Part shown: positions 52,796 through 61,838 of the stretch, piece after piece
Position numbering within the stretch: the first letter of the stretch is position 1
Layout: every line of letters begins with the position of its first letter
NCBI RefSeq assembly: GCF_002017865.1
Contig: NZ_MTJN01000002.1
Span: 2,418,001-2,482,000, forward strand
Length of the DNA stretch: 64,000 bases
Direction of reading: 5' to 3'
Origin: Rhodoferax fermentans
Lineage (GTDB): Bacteria > Pseudomonadota > Gammaproteobacteria > Burkholderiales > Burkholderiaceae_C
Made by a program: the position numbers and the translations under genes
The notes under the pieces: generated by a model
What the model saw: the letters and a program-made list of their open reading frames with translations, nothing else
What the model was told of the DNA's origin: nothing
Database searches by the model: none

Positions 52796-53887
52796 TCAAA
52801 TATCAAAAGCTTGCTGCCAATGCCGTTGCATGACAACAAGACTATAAAACTCGTTAGCTCTTTGCTGACCAGCATGAGACCATTGTGGCCAAAGTGCGCG
52901 GTGTTGAATAGCGCCCTGCAGTGCGCTGGCAAACGCGCCATCAGTTGGCTCGGCCAGCCCAGCTTGCGCCACTTCCGGAATGATCTGTGCCACATCACCC
53001 ACCCGTGTGGCCACCACCGGTATGCCGCAGGCCATGGCCTCCAGCATGGCAATGGGCAGTTGCTCGGTGTCTGAAGACAGGGCAAACAGGTCAAATTCAA
53101 TCAGGCGGCTGATGGGGTCTGGCAGGTAGCCAGCAAATTCCACGTCGGCCGCTACGCCCAGGCTGCTGGCAAGCTGCTGCAAGACAGCCAGCTCTGGGCC
53201 GCCACCCACCACAATAAGCCGCGCAGGCTGCGTCGCGCGCACGGCGGCAAAGGCTTTGATGAGCCGGGCAATGTTTTTCTCGGGTCGCAAGCCTGCTACG
53301 GTTCCTATAGTTAGTATTCCTTTATTTGTAGGGGCTAGACGGCGTTTCTCCATATAGGCTGGGTCGATGGCAACACCGTTGGGGATGAATTGCACCTGGC
53401 TTGCGGGCAGCTTCCACACCTGGGTGGCAATGCGCTCCAGCTGGCGTGAGGCCACCACCACCGGTACCCCGGGCCAGCCCAGTAGCGCGCGGCGCATCCA
53501 GACCCGCCGAGGCAGTTGCTGGGTGGCTTCTTCGGGGCCAAAGCCGTCTTCCACGTGCACCTGGGGTACCACTTGCGGCCAGTTGGCTGCAGCCCATTCG
53601 ATGGCACCCCAGTTGTAAGACAGCAGCAGGTGGGGGAGCTGCGCTTGCAGCACTTGCCTGAAAGCGCCGCGGTTGGCCAGGGTGCCGCCTTTTTTTACCG
53701 CAAGGGCCAGTGGCTGCCAGTTAACCTGCGGCCCTAAGCGCGCGCCAGCGTCAAAGCAGTTGTCCATGGCCACCACAATGTGCCGGTATTGCGGGCCAAA
53801 GGCGTTGGCCAGTTGCACAAAGCGCGCCTGCGGGCCACCTAGCTTGAAGGTAGAGAAGGCATGGAGCAGGACGCGGGGGGTGGGCAT
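52796..53887 (-). CDS. Glycosyltransferase family 4
   Basis: This 363-residue GT-B enzyme starts at the ATG at 53887 (MPTPRVLLHAFSTFKLGGPQ). The donor half begins at TIGTVAGLRPEKNIARLIKA, then IVVGGGPEL and the E-x7-E region IAMLEAMACGIPVVAT. A family-A repeat (53300-53340) is translated in the interdomain part as LAPTNKGILTIG. A decayed relative of this gene is at 41050-41514. The 247 bp between its stop and the HAD-UbiA start show no further feature. A family-B hairpin lies just upstream. Confidence 0.92.
   Translation of the reverse strand: MPTPRVLLHAFSTFKLGGPQARFVQLANAFGPQYRHIVVAMDNCFDAGARLGPQVNWQPLALAVKKGGTLANRGAFRQVLQAQLPHLLLSYNWGAIEWAAANWPQVVPQVHVEDGFGPEEATQQLPRRVWMRRALLGWPGVPVVVASRQLERIATQVWKLPASQVQFIPNGVAIDPAYMEKRRLAPTNKGILTIGTVAGLRPEKNIARLIKAFAAVRATQPARLIVVGGGPELAVLQQLASSLGVAADVEFAGYLPDPISRLIEFDLFALSSDTEQLPIAMLEAMACGIPVVATRVGDVAQIIPEVAQAGLAEPTDGAFASALQGAIQHRALWPQWSHAGQQRANEFYSLVVMQRHWQQAFDI
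53300..53340. repeat. Palindromic repeat, family A (diverged), in frame inside GT4 gene
   Basis: CTATAGTTAGTATTCCTTTA followed by TTTGTAGGGGCTAGAC retains the order CTA...CCTTTAT...AGGGGCTAG of the family. It encodes the linker before the donor domain. Confidence 0.55.
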
Positions 53888-53904
53888 GGCCGGATGATAC
53901 GGGG

Positions 53905-53937
53905 GCATGGATCCCGGCTCGTGGGCCGGGATGACAG
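53905..53937. repeat. Palindromic element, family B, intergenic
   Basis: CATGGA then TCCCGGC-TCGTGG-GCCGGGA (53912-53931) and ATGACAG. The loop TCGTGG and both flanks are identical to the copy at 30019-30092, while the stem bases differ and still pair (C-G for G-C), i.e. compensated changes. Confidence 0.75.
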
Positions 53938-53948
53938 CCATGTATGGA

Positions 53949-56051
53949 CTAGCTTTCAGCGTGCACGGCAAGTGCCCGGCGGTGGAACTCGGCGGGATCG
54001 GCTACGGGGGTCCAGCCTAGGTCGCGCTTGGCATCAGTGCAGTCAAACTGTGCCAGCAACCCGCGTGAGAGCAGATCGCGCCGGTAGGGGCGCTTGAGCT
54101 TTTGGCCCGCCACGCGCTTGATGGCCCATTTGCCCATCTCGGTGAGCCACAGGCCGGTGGGGCTGGAGGGCACAAAGTGCAGCGGGCGGCCCAGCACTTT
54201 GGCCAGGTCTTGAATGTAGGCGCGGGCACTGGGGCGCACGTCACCGACCAGGTTGTAGGCTTTGCCCACGGCGGCCGGGGCGGTGAGCGCGGCGACGATG
54301 GCGCTGGCACAGTCGTCGGCCAGCACCCAGGGCAGCGGGTTGGTGCCGGCGTTCCAGCCCACGCAATATTGGTCGTTGTTGAAGAAGCCCAGGCCGCCAT
54401 GAAATGGCGATGTGCCGCTGCCCACCACCAGGCCGGGGCGCAGCAGCACCACGGGCAGGCCAGTTTGCTTGTGGATTTGCAGCACGGCGGCGTCTGCCAG
54501 CGCCTTGGCGTGGGCGTAGTCGTTGCGGGTGTCGGGGCGGGGGTCTGGCTGGGTGCTGTCGGTGATGACGCTGCTGGCGTCGCCCAAAAACAGACCAGAG
54601 ATAGAGCCTACGTGCACCAGGCGCTTGATGTGCTGGGCCTGGCAGACTTGGGCCACGTCTTGGGCCGAATCGACCATGGCGGCGCGGATGGCCTCAAAGT
54701 TGGCACCACCACCGCCGTGGGCCAGGTTGATGACAAAGTCGGCCCCGGTGACGGCGCGCTCCAGGTCGGCGTGGCGTTTGACATCGCCACGGCAGATGTC
54801 AACGCCGGGTTGGTAAAACACGGGCTGCAGGTTGCCCGCGCCGCGGGCCATGGCGCGCACTCGGTAGCCTTGTGCCAGCAGCGCCGCCACGGTGTAGGCA
54901 CCAATGAAGCCGGTGCCGCCCAGCACGGTCACCAGCGGGCCGCTGGGTGATGCCAAAGGTGTAGCTGCTGGCCCTTTATGTATAAGGGCTTTGAAGCTGT
55001 TTGCTACTTGTTCACAGACTTGCACCAGGTGCGCGCCAAATTCCAGATCGATGCGCGGTGTGCGTTGGGCTTGCAGGTCTTGGTAATAGCACTGCAGGCT
55101 GCCGCGCATGCCTTGGTAAAAGGCGTCGGAGCGGGGCTTTAGCTTGACCATGGCAAGGGCGTAGTCGCGCAGGTTGTCAAAACCCTGGCTGGCCATCTGT
55201 TTGCCCGAGGCGCGGGCCGCCAGCCAGCCGTCAATGGGCTCCATGTAGGCCGTACGCGCGACTGTGTGGAACTGGTTGGCAAAGATGTCGGCAATGGCCA
55301 CACCGTCGTCACACACCACGGTCATGCGGCAAACGGTGAAGTTGGCCCCCACATGAAAGCGCAGGTGGGCAGGCATGCGCTCACATTGCATGGACACCTG
55401 GCAGGCGTTGTGCAGGCCCACGCCGGGTGATATTTCTACCGGTGGCTCGGCCAGCGTGGACAGTTCCGTGACGCGCCCGGCCAGGTCAACGATTTGCGAC
55501 AGGGGGTGCACGGCCTGCTCAAGCAAGATGTTGAGCGGCTCACGAAACATCCAGTGGCCAAACTGTTTGCCGGTAAGCTGGCGCAGGGGCGCTTCGTAGA
55601 TGTAGCTGAGGTAGCGCGGGCGACCCAGGCTGCCCGACATCACAGCTTGGCGCAGTTGCACGTAAGCTGGGTTGAAGACCAGGTTTTGGTTGACACCGAT
55701 GACCGCGCCAGAGGCATGCGCTGCGGCGCGCAGCTGCTCGCACTCTGCCGTGCTGACGCCCACGGGTTTTTCAAGCAGCACCTTTTTGCCAGCCTGCACA
55801 AAGGGCATGGCCGTGGCCAAGTGGTAGTCTGGTGGGGTGAGAATGTGCGCGCTAGTAGCGTCTGAGGCTGCGGCCTCTTCGAGCGTGGCGAACACGCTGG
55901 TGGCGCCAAATTCCCGGGCAAAGGATTGCGCAGATTTGGTGTTGACGTCAAAGACACCATAGAGTTCTGTGTTGGGTACTTCTTTCAACGCAACGGCATG
56001 TGTCCTGGCAATGTTGCCTGTACCAACTAAAACGACCTTCGACTTACTCAT
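53949..56051 (-). CDS. Gfo/Idh/MocA oxidoreductase fused to NAD-dependent epimerase/dehydratase
   Basis: This 700-residue protein has two complete enzymes. Residues 1-345 form a Gfo/Idh/MocA dehydrogenase: VVLVGTGNIARTHAVAL, then the catalytic-region motif LLEKPVGVS (about 92-100) and HPLSQIVDLAG. Residues 373-700 form an extended SDR: VTVLGGTGFIGAYTVAALLAQ (GGTGFIG 378-384), VHVGSISGLFLG and the YAHAK active-site pair. The joining segment, residues 350-364, is encoded by a family-A repeat (54958-55009). Together they may oxidise and epimerise a sugar nucleotide; the product is unknown. The ATG at 56051 is well placed. Followed by the GT4 gene after a 61 bp gap. Confidence 0.88.
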   Translation of the reverse strand: MSKSKVVLVGTGNIARTHAVALKEVPNTELYGVFDVNTKSAQSFAREFGATSVFATLEEAAASDATSAHILTPPDYHLATAMPFVQAGKKVLLEKPVGVSTAECEQLRAAAHASGAVIGVNQNLVFNPAYVQLRQAVMSGSLGRPRYLSYIYEAPLRQLTGKQFGHWMFREPLNILLEQAVHPLSQIVDLAGRVTELSTLAEPPVEISPGVGLHNACQVSMQCERMPAHLRFHVGANFTVCRMTVVCDDGVAIADIFANQFHTVARTAYMEPIDGWLAARASGKQMASQGFDNLRDYALAMVKLKPRSDAFYQGMRGSLQCYYQDLQAQRTPRIDLEFGAHLVQVCEQVANSFKALIHKGPAATPLASPSGPLVTVLGGTGFIGAYTVAALLAQGYRVRAMARGAGNLQPVFYQPGVDICRGDVKRHADLERAVTGADFVINLAHGGGGANFEAIRAAMVDSAQDVAQVCQAQHIKRLVHVGSISGLFLGDASSVITDSTQPDPRPDTRNDYAHAKALADAAVLQIHKQTGLPVVLLRPGLVVGSGTSPFHGGLGFFNNDQYCVGWNAGTNPLPWVLADDCASAIVAALTAPAAVGKAYNLVGDVRPSARAYIQDLAKVLGRPLHFVPSSPTGLWLTEMGKWAIKRVAGQKLKRPYRRDLLSRGLLAQFDCTDAKRDLGWTPVADPAEFHRRALAVHAES
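54958..55009. repeat. Palindromic repeat, family A, encoding the linker of the fusion enzyme
   Basis: GCCCTT (54971-54976) and AAGGGC (54984-54989) around TATGTAT, flanked by GTAGCTGCTG and TTTGCTAC. It is translated between the dehydrogenase and epimerase domains (residues 350-364). Confidence 0.75.
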
Positions 56052-56162
56052 TCAGAAGCTCCTAGTGAAACACCGTCAACTGTACCGCCTTGAAAAGGCA
56101 AAATTTGCGCTAAATGCACTTCACTGCAGACCAGAGAACACGACGCTTGGCTAAAACCCAAA

Positions 56163-57389
56163 TCAGGAGTTTTGGGCACTAGCCATGTAAGTGTTCTTGC
56201 TGTTAACCACACTGTAGAAAAGCCGGAGCTGCCCTTGTGTGGTGGCATCCCAAGAAAAGGTTTCGGCATGGGCACGGGTGGCGAGGCGTTGAGGGTAATT
56301 GGCAAACAGCTTGACCCAAGCCTGTGCCAGTCCTTGGCCAGATCGCTCGGGCATCAGCACACCGGCGTCAGGCGTACTGACGACCTCTGGTGTGCCCCAA
56401 ATATTGGTTGCGATTACCGGCGTGCCGCAAGCCATGGCCTCCAGCAACACATTGGCCCAGCCTTCGCGGCTGGAGCACAGGGCCAGGGCGTCGGCAGCGC
56501 TGTACCACCACTTTAAATCGGTCTGCGGTACCACGCCAACAAAACGCACCCGGTTAGCCACGCCCAGTCGCTCGGCTTGCCGCTGTAGCGCGGCACGGTC
56601 TGGCCCGCCACCGGCGATCAGGAGCTGAACGTCGGCTGGCAGAAAGGGCAGAGCATCGATGGCGACAAAATGGCCTTTGCGCTCGATCAGATGGCCCACG
56701 CTCAGCAGCAGTTTGCTCTGCTCTGGCAGGCCCAGTTTCTGTCGCGCAGCGTCGCGCGCTTCGGGCACAAAGCGTTGCAAGTCGACCCCGTTGCGCAGGG
56801 TGTTGAGCTTGCCCGGGTCGGCACCCAGGTCGCGCAGGCTGTCCATCAGGGCTTGACAGACGCCGATGGACGCGCCCGCCGCTGCTGCGGTCTGCAGAAT
56901 CAGTTTGCGCGGGTAGGGGTGTTGAGGGATCAGGTTGAGGTCAGTGCCGCGGGCGGTGACCACAAACGGTTTGCCGAGTTTTTGGGCAATGATGCCAGCG
57001 GCCACGCCGTCAGGGTAGTAGTAATGGGCGTCAATCAGATCAAAGTCAAAGCCTTCGCGCATGAGTTGTCTGGCCAGTGGCAAGGCGGCAGCGGCCAGCG
57101 TATGTGGCGCGATGTTCATGCCGACTTTGGGCGGCAACAGGTAGCGCGGGTGGTACACGTCCAGCCCATTGCGTTGTTCAAAGCGGGGCGTGGCCGCAAA
57201 CAGGCCATATTCGCCAAATTGTGCTCCAGCCCAAGGAAACCAAGGCACAGGTGCTATAACTTTTGCTTCAACCTGTCCGGTTTTTATGAGTTCACGCAAG
57301 CGGGTTTCGACAAAAATACCGTGAATTGGCCGTACCGCGCTGGGAAACAGGGTGGACAACAGCAGGATACGCATGGGTGATGGGGTCAT
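56163..57389 (-). CDS. Glycosyltransferase family 4
   Basis: This 408-residue GT-B enzyme begins with MRILLLSTLFPSAVRPIHG (five codons after the ATG at 57389, which overlaps the neighbour's stop as ATGA). The donor half has LLLSVGHLIERKGHFVAI, LIAGGGPDRAALQ and the E-x7-E region NVLLEAMACGTPVIAT. It belongs to the GT4 type common in PEP-CTERM/Eps loci. It is co-transcribed with the next GT4 gene. Confidence 0.93.
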   Translation of the reverse strand: MTPSPMRILLLSTLFPSAVRPIHGIFVETRLRELIKTGQVEAKVIAPVPWFPWAGAQFGEYGLFAATPRFEQRNGLDVYHPRYLLPPKVGMNIAPHTLAAAALPLARQLMREGFDFDLIDAHYYYPDGVAAGIIAQKLGKPFVVTARGTDLNLIPQHPYPRKLILQTAAAAGASIGVCQALMDSLRDLGADPGKLNTLRNGVDLQRFVPEARDAARQKLGLPEQSKLLLSVGHLIERKGHFVAIDALPFLPADVQLLIAGGGPDRAALQRQAERLGVANRVRFVGVVPQTDLKWWYSAADALALCSSREGWANVLLEAMACGTPVIATNIWGTPEVVSTPDAGVLMPERSGQGLAQAWVKLFANYPQRLATRAHAETFSWDATTQGQLRLFYSVVNSKNTYMASAQNS

Positions 57390-58546
57390 GGGGTGTGTAC
57401 CAGTGCCACCACGCGCCGGGCATTGCCCAGCCAAGTCAGGTCCAGCCGTTCAATCGTGTCATAAGCGCCTTGTGCCAGGCGCGCACGCAGCTCGGTATCA
57501 GCGCACAGGCGGGTCAGTGCGGCCTCAAAGCTGCCCGGGGTCTTGTCGTCAAACAGCAAGGCGTTCTGACCGTCGGTCAGAACTTCGAGCAGATTGGGCT
57601 CGCGTGGTGCCACCACCGCCTTGGCCAGCACCAGGTATTCCATCAGTTTGAGGGGGGAGGCGTAGGCGGTGACGGCGGGCTGCAAGGCAATATCAAAGGC
57701 GGCGACGTGTTCGGGCACGCGGTGTCGGTCGATCACTCCGGTGAAGGTGACACGCTGGTCCACGCCCAGCTGCACCGCCAGCGCTTCAAGCTCAGCCCGT
57801 ACCGGCCCATCTCCCACCACCAGCAGGTGGCCGTTCTCTGGGGCTTGGGGTGTGGCGAGCCAGCGCACCACACGATCCACACCATGCCAGTCACGCACAA
57901 AACCGGTAAACCCGAGCACGATCTGGCCCTGCAGCCCGAGCTGTTGTTTGGCGGCCTGTGGTGTGGGTGCAGTGACAAAATGCGCGCGGTTGATGCCATT
58001 GGGGATGACGGTGATGCGCTGGCTCGGCACACCGTAGACTTGTACTTGGCGTGCCAGCACCTGCGTCACGGGCAGCACATGGTCGGCACTGCGCCAGGCG
58101 GTGCCTTCCGACCAGCGGGCCAGCGCCAGCAGCGACAGGCCGCCGCTGTGTTGGAGTCGTTCATCCACCAGCGGGGCGTTGACCTCCAGCAGTAGCGGGA
58201 TGCCCAGCTTGCGTTTGAGCAGGGTGCCCGCCAGCAAAAACAGGTTGTAACGCTCGTAAATGACGTCCGGTTTGAACTCTTGCGCGGCCTGGACCAGCTT
58301 GCGGTAGGCCACCAGGGAGTAGGCGAGCTCCAGCAGCTCATAAACAGCGTTGGGCAGGGCCGCCTTGAGGCGGTGCACCCAACCCACTTCTCCTCCCATG
58401 GCGCCTTGCTGTGCGGCCTGTCCGCCGATGCTGGGTGCAACTACCCGCACCTCATGCCCAAGGCTGCGCAGGGCGTCAATCATTTCTTCAATGTGAACAG
58501 CCTGCCCGTCTTTGGAGGCGGTGCGGTGGTGGTAGAGAATTTTCAT
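57386..58546 (-). CDS. Glycosyltransferase family 4
   Basis: This 386-residue GT-B enzyme starts at the ATG at 58546 (MKILYHHRTASKDGQAVHIEE); the TTG two codons upstream is less likely. Acceptor half: DVIYERYNLFLLAGTLL. Donor half: IVLGFTGFVRDWHGVD, LVVGDGPVRAELEAL and SPLKLMEYLVLAKAVVAPREPN. The pattern HHRTxSKDGQxVHIEE is one I associate with exosortase-A-linked glycosyltransferases. Confidence 0.93.
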   Translation of the reverse strand: MKILYHHRTASKDGQAVHIEEMIDALRSLGHEVRVVAPSIGGQAAQQGAMGGEVGWVHRLKAALPNAVYELLELAYSLVAYRKLVQAAQEFKPDVIYERYNLFLLAGTLLKRKLGIPLLLEVNAPLVDERLQHSGGLSLLALARWSEGTAWRSADHVLPVTQVLARQVQVYGVPSQRITVIPNGINRAHFVTAPTPQAAKQQLGLQGQIVLGFTGFVRDWHGVDRVVRWLATPQAPENGHLLVVGDGPVRAELEALAVQLGVDQRVTFTGVIDRHRVPEHVAAFDIALQPAVTAYASPLKLMEYLVLAKAVVAPREPNLLEVLTDGQNALLFDDKTPGSFEAALTRLCADTELRARLAQGAYDTIERLDLTWLGNARRVVALVHTP

Positions 58547-58582
58547 AGCCAAAAAGCTGCCAAGACAAGTGTTACACCCATG

Positions 58583-59533
58583 TTACCTGCGGATGAGGGA
58601 GGAGATTGCTGCGCCAGTTGCTGACAACAACCAGTAAACCCACACCTTTGGGTGCCAAAAAGAATGGTGCAGCGCCTGGTCAAATGCGATGTGTGCCTGG
58701 CGGCGGCGGCCGGTCCAAAAATGAAGGTAGGCATGGCCGAAACAGATGCCAAACAGACGGTTCTGCAATGCTCTGGCGTCGACGCTGCGTCCGTCGGGTC
58801 CGGTGCTGCCCCAGCTTGCCAAGGCATGCTGGAGCACCAGGTATTCGTTGTTCTCGGGGCGTGGCACCTTGGTCAGGCTGCTGTCGTGAATACGATAAAA
58901 GGCCACGGTCTGGGCAAGTTGGTCCATCTTGAACTGGCGTGAGGCACGGAGCCAGAAATCGTAGTCTTCACCTGTGGGAAGCCGGGTGTCAAAAACTCCG
59001 ACCGTGTCAAAGACCGACCTGCGCACCATGGCGGTGATGATATGGACCACGCTGTCGAGCAGCAGGTCGGTGTAGAGCCAGCCTGAGGGGTGGGCCAGGG
59101 CCTGGGATGTTGATTCGATCCGTGGGCAAGGCGGCACCTCGAAGCGCTTGTCGGGTGAAGCCGACCACCTTTGGAAACCGCCAAACACAATGCTGATGTC
59201 GGGGTGGTCCCGCAGGTAGGCCACCTGCAAGCTCAACTTGCCGGGCAGCCAGAGATCATCGGCATCGATAAAGGCAATCAATTCCCCCTTGGCGTGGGTC
59301 AGGCCCAGGTTCCTGGCGCTGCCTGGTCCGGCGTTGTGCTGGCGCAGCACTCGAATGCGTGGGTCTTGCAGGGCGGGATGGTCAGCTGTGCCATCGGTGG
59401 ATCCATCGTCAATGACCAACAGTTCTAAGTTGGCATAGTCCTGGTTCAGCACACTGTCCACAGCCTGTGCGATATGGGCCAGTGCGTTGTAGGCGGGTAG
59501 GATGACGCTGACCAGCGGGTTCTCAAGATGCAT
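58583..59533 (-). CDS. Glycosyltransferase family 2
   Basis: This 316-residue GT-A enzyme has PLVSVILPAYNALAHIAQAV, VIDDGSTDGTADH, the metal motif AFIDADDLWLPGK, and the acceptor motif LPTGEDYDFWLRAS. A hydrophobic C-terminus (VWVYWLLSATGAAISSLI) suggests membrane association. The upstream glycosyltransferase family 25 gene ends 11 bases inside it, so the two are coupled. Confidence 0.94.
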   Translation of the reverse strand: MHLENPLVSVILPAYNALAHIAQAVDSVLNQDYANLELLVIDDGSTDGTADHPALQDPRIRVLRQHNAGPGSARNLGLTHAKGELIAFIDADDLWLPGKLSLQVAYLRDHPDISIVFGGFQRWSASPDKRFEVPPCPRIESTSQALAHPSGWLYTDLLLDSVVHIITAMVRRSVFDTVGVFDTRLPTGEDYDFWLRASRQFKMDQLAQTVAFYRIHDSSLTKVPRPENNEYLVLQHALASWGSTGPDGRSVDARALQNRLFGICFGHAYLHFWTGRRRQAHIAFDQALHHSFWHPKVWVYWLLSATGAAISSLIRR

Positions 59534-60350
59534 CTGTGTGCTCCTTTAACCAACGAGTTCGGACCACCCTGAAGGCCGACTCAAACGGTCTCCATTGGCC
59601 CGGATGCGGAAACCTGGTGTGCCGGCATGCCAGCCACTTTTTCAATCCCTTCAACTTCAGCACATCACGTAACGGGTAGTACCACCAATACTTGCGGGCC
59701 ATGGTCTGCAGCCCCGACCAGTTCAGCGACGACATGGATTGCACGGCACTCAGTTCATTGACAAATGCCAGCATGGGCACCACCGCCATCAATCGGGGGG
59801 TGTATGGCAAATGGTGGTAGTGGTCGATGGCACTGCGCGCGGGATACGCACATGCCAACCTTTTCTTGGCACCTTCGAGCGTGATGAGGTAGGCATGGGT
59901 GCAAAAAGGCCCAGAGGAGAGCGGGTAACTCAGGTGTGCCTTACTCAGGGGGGCCGGTGTCGCCGCGTTGTAGAAAACAAAACCGGCATCACCCCGGTCG
60001 TCGCTGCCCAAAAAACAATAGTCAAACTCCAGATGTTGGCAACCCGTTGCCACAAGGTTTTTCACGCTGGGATGCAAAACCGTGTCATCTTCCAGAACCA
60101 GTGCCACTGGCAGCGCCTGTTCAATGATGCGTTCATAGATGTGGATATGCGACAGGTAGCAGCCGAGTTGCCCGGGCGACATGTTCCCCGTTGGGTTGAC
60201 CTCTTGACGGTACTGGGGGCTGAGCGCATCGCCCCTGATGGCGTCGATCCATTCGAACTGGATGCCCAAATCATCCAGATGCGACTTGAGGGCAGCTCGC
60301 CGATCGGAGGCGGTTTTTAAACTGACAACAAAGACGGGAACCACTTGCAC
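59523..60350 (-). CDS. Glycosyltransferase family 25 (LPS-type)
   Basis: This 275-residue enzyme starts with a GTG at 60350 preceded by GGAG about 9 bases away. Typical GT25 landmarks: VFVVSLKTASDRRAALKSHL, FEWIDAIRGDALS, GQLGCYLSHIHIYERI and the acidic motif LVLEDDTVLHP. It would transfer galactose or a related sugar to a glycolipid or repeat unit. It lies 18 bp downstream of the flippase gene. Confidence 0.9.
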   Translation of the reverse strand: MQVVPVFVVSLKTASDRRAALKSHLDDLGIQFEWIDAIRGDALSPQYRQEVNPTGNMSPGQLGCYLSHIHIYERIIEQALPVALVLEDDTVLHPSVKNLVATGCQHLEFDYCFLGSDDRGDAGFVFYNAATPAPLSKAHLSYPLSSGPFCTHAYLITLEGAKKRLACAYPARSAIDHYHHLPYTPRLMAVVPMLAFVNELSAVQSMSSLNWSGLQTMARKYWWYYPLRDVLKLKGLKKWLACRHTRFPHPGQWRPFESAFRVVRTRWLKEHTDAS

Positions 60351-60368
60351 GTTGTGTCTCCAGTGGCA

Positions 60369-61838
60369 TCAGGCGCGTTTGCCAGATACCAAAAAATCGT
60401 AGACGGTTGATTCCAGCCCCTCTGGCCTGCCTGCGGCAAACCAGGTGAGAAGGGTCCAGCTTGTGTAGGCCAGGGCGCCCAGCGTGATGCTGATCACCAG
60501 ACTCCAGGCACTGCCAGGCACCCATGGCATCACCAGGCTGACCAGAAGATACATGCTGACAGCACCTAGGGTTGGACGCAGCAGCACCTTGACCATGGCA
60601 CTGAGTGCAAGCTGGCAATACAAGCTGGCGCACAGTGCCGTGACCATGGCATTGACACCGCTGGCTGCAATACGTGCCCAAACCAAGCCAGGCAGATGGA
60701 GTTGCGGCACCAAAACCAGGCTGCACAGCACAAACACAGCAAACTCAGCCCAAACAATGTGGTTTTGCAGGCGTGTGTGTCCTCGCAGCGTCAGCAGGGT
60801 TGAGAGGGGTGACGCTGTAAATTGAACGACGCCAGTCAGTGCAAACAGGGCAACAAAGGGAGCCGCTTCCACCCACTGGGCACCTAGCAACAGCACAGTC
60901 GCCGGAGTCGCGACCGCCGCAAAACCCAGACCCACCGGCAGGGTGATGGTGTTGACAGCAGACAGGGTCTTGATCACCGCCTGGTTGGTGCGGGCCAGGT
61001 CGTCCTGAATGGAGGACAAAACCGGCAAAAACGCCCGCAGCATGGCTGGCCCCAGTTCTCCGGTAGGCAATTGGCCCAGGTCTGCCCCCACGTTGTAGAG
61101 ACCATATTCACCTGTGGTGCCGATGCGTGCGGCAATCAGTTCGTCGCTTTTACGCAAAAGGAACCCGCCCAACCCGGCCAACATGAGCCATTTGGTCACG
61201 GCCCAGATCTCGCCAATCTGGGTCGTGTTCCAGCGGGGGCGGTAGGGATGCATGACGTAGCTCATGATGCAGCCACTGACATATCCGGTCACCACACCAA
61301 TGACCAGGGCCCGGTAGTCACGCAACAGGAACGCCGCAGCTATGGTGGCGACGACACCGATGGACTTGCAGATCAGGTTGTGGCGGAACTGCAGCGAAAA
61401 GTTGAACTCCTTTTGCGCCAGCGTAAAGCCGATGTTGGATGCACTGCTGATGACCATGCAGGCTGCCAGCACCCACATCACCGCTTCAACGCGGGGTTCT
61501 TTGAAATACAAGGCGCTGGGATGGGCCACGCCAAGCAGAAGCAGGCCGACGGCACAACCTTCCAACAGGCGCAAGGTCCAGGCTGAATCGATCTCCGCCT
61601 GGCTGACCGCCCCTTTGCGCAGCAGCGCGGTAGAGGCTCCAAAGTCCAGCATGGCCTGGATCAGGCCGGCCGCCAGGGTGGCCATGGCCACAATGCCGTA
61701 GTCTGAGGGAAGCAACAAACGCGCAACGATCAGGGTACTGACAAAGCCCAGCCCCTTGAGCATCCAGCGGGTGCTTACCGTCCAGAAAGCCCCTGATATC
61801 AGGGCCCGCTTGGGGTTAGCTTGTGATTTGGGTGTCAT
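60369..61838 (-). CDS. Wzx-like polysaccharide flippase 2 (MOP superfamily)
   Basis: This 489-residue membrane protein has about 12 segments and the family opening RWMLKGLGFVSTLIVARLLLPSDYGIVAMA; further landmarks are RKSDELIAARIGTTGEYGLYNVG and LLLGAQWVEAAPFV. Start: ATG at 61838 (MTPKSQAN), overlapping the glycosyltransferase gene upstream by 23 bases. It is GC-rich, unlike flippase 1 at 35890, and probably serves the other glycan of the locus. Confidence 0.93.
   Translation of the reverse strand: MTPKSQANPKRALISGAFWTVSTRWMLKGLGFVSTLIVARLLLPSDYGIVAMATLAAGLIQAMLDFGASTALLRKGAVSQAEIDSAWTLRLLEGCAVGLLLLGVAHPSALYFKEPRVEAVMWVLAACMVISSASNIGFTLAQKEFNFSLQFRHNLICKSIGVVATIAAAFLLRDYRALVIGVVTGYVSGCIMSYVMHPYRPRWNTTQIGEIWAVTKWLMLAGLGGFLLRKSDELIAARIGTTGEYGLYNVGADLGQLPTGELGPAMLRAFLPVLSSIQDDLARTNQAVIKTLSAVNTITLPVGLGFAAVATPATVLLLGAQWVEAAPFVALFALTGVVQFTASPLSTLLTLRGHTRLQNHIVWAEFAVFVLCSLVLVPQLHLPGLVWARIAASGVNAMVTALCASLYCQLALSAMVKVLLRPTLGAVSMYLLVSLVMPWVPGSAWSLVISITLGALAYTSWTLLTWFAAGRPEGLESTVYDFLVSGKRA

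Noticed and set aside
61792..61805. Perfect palindrome CCCTGATATCAGGG inside the flippase gene
   Set aside because: Single short palindrome in coding sequence with no relation to the two repeat families.
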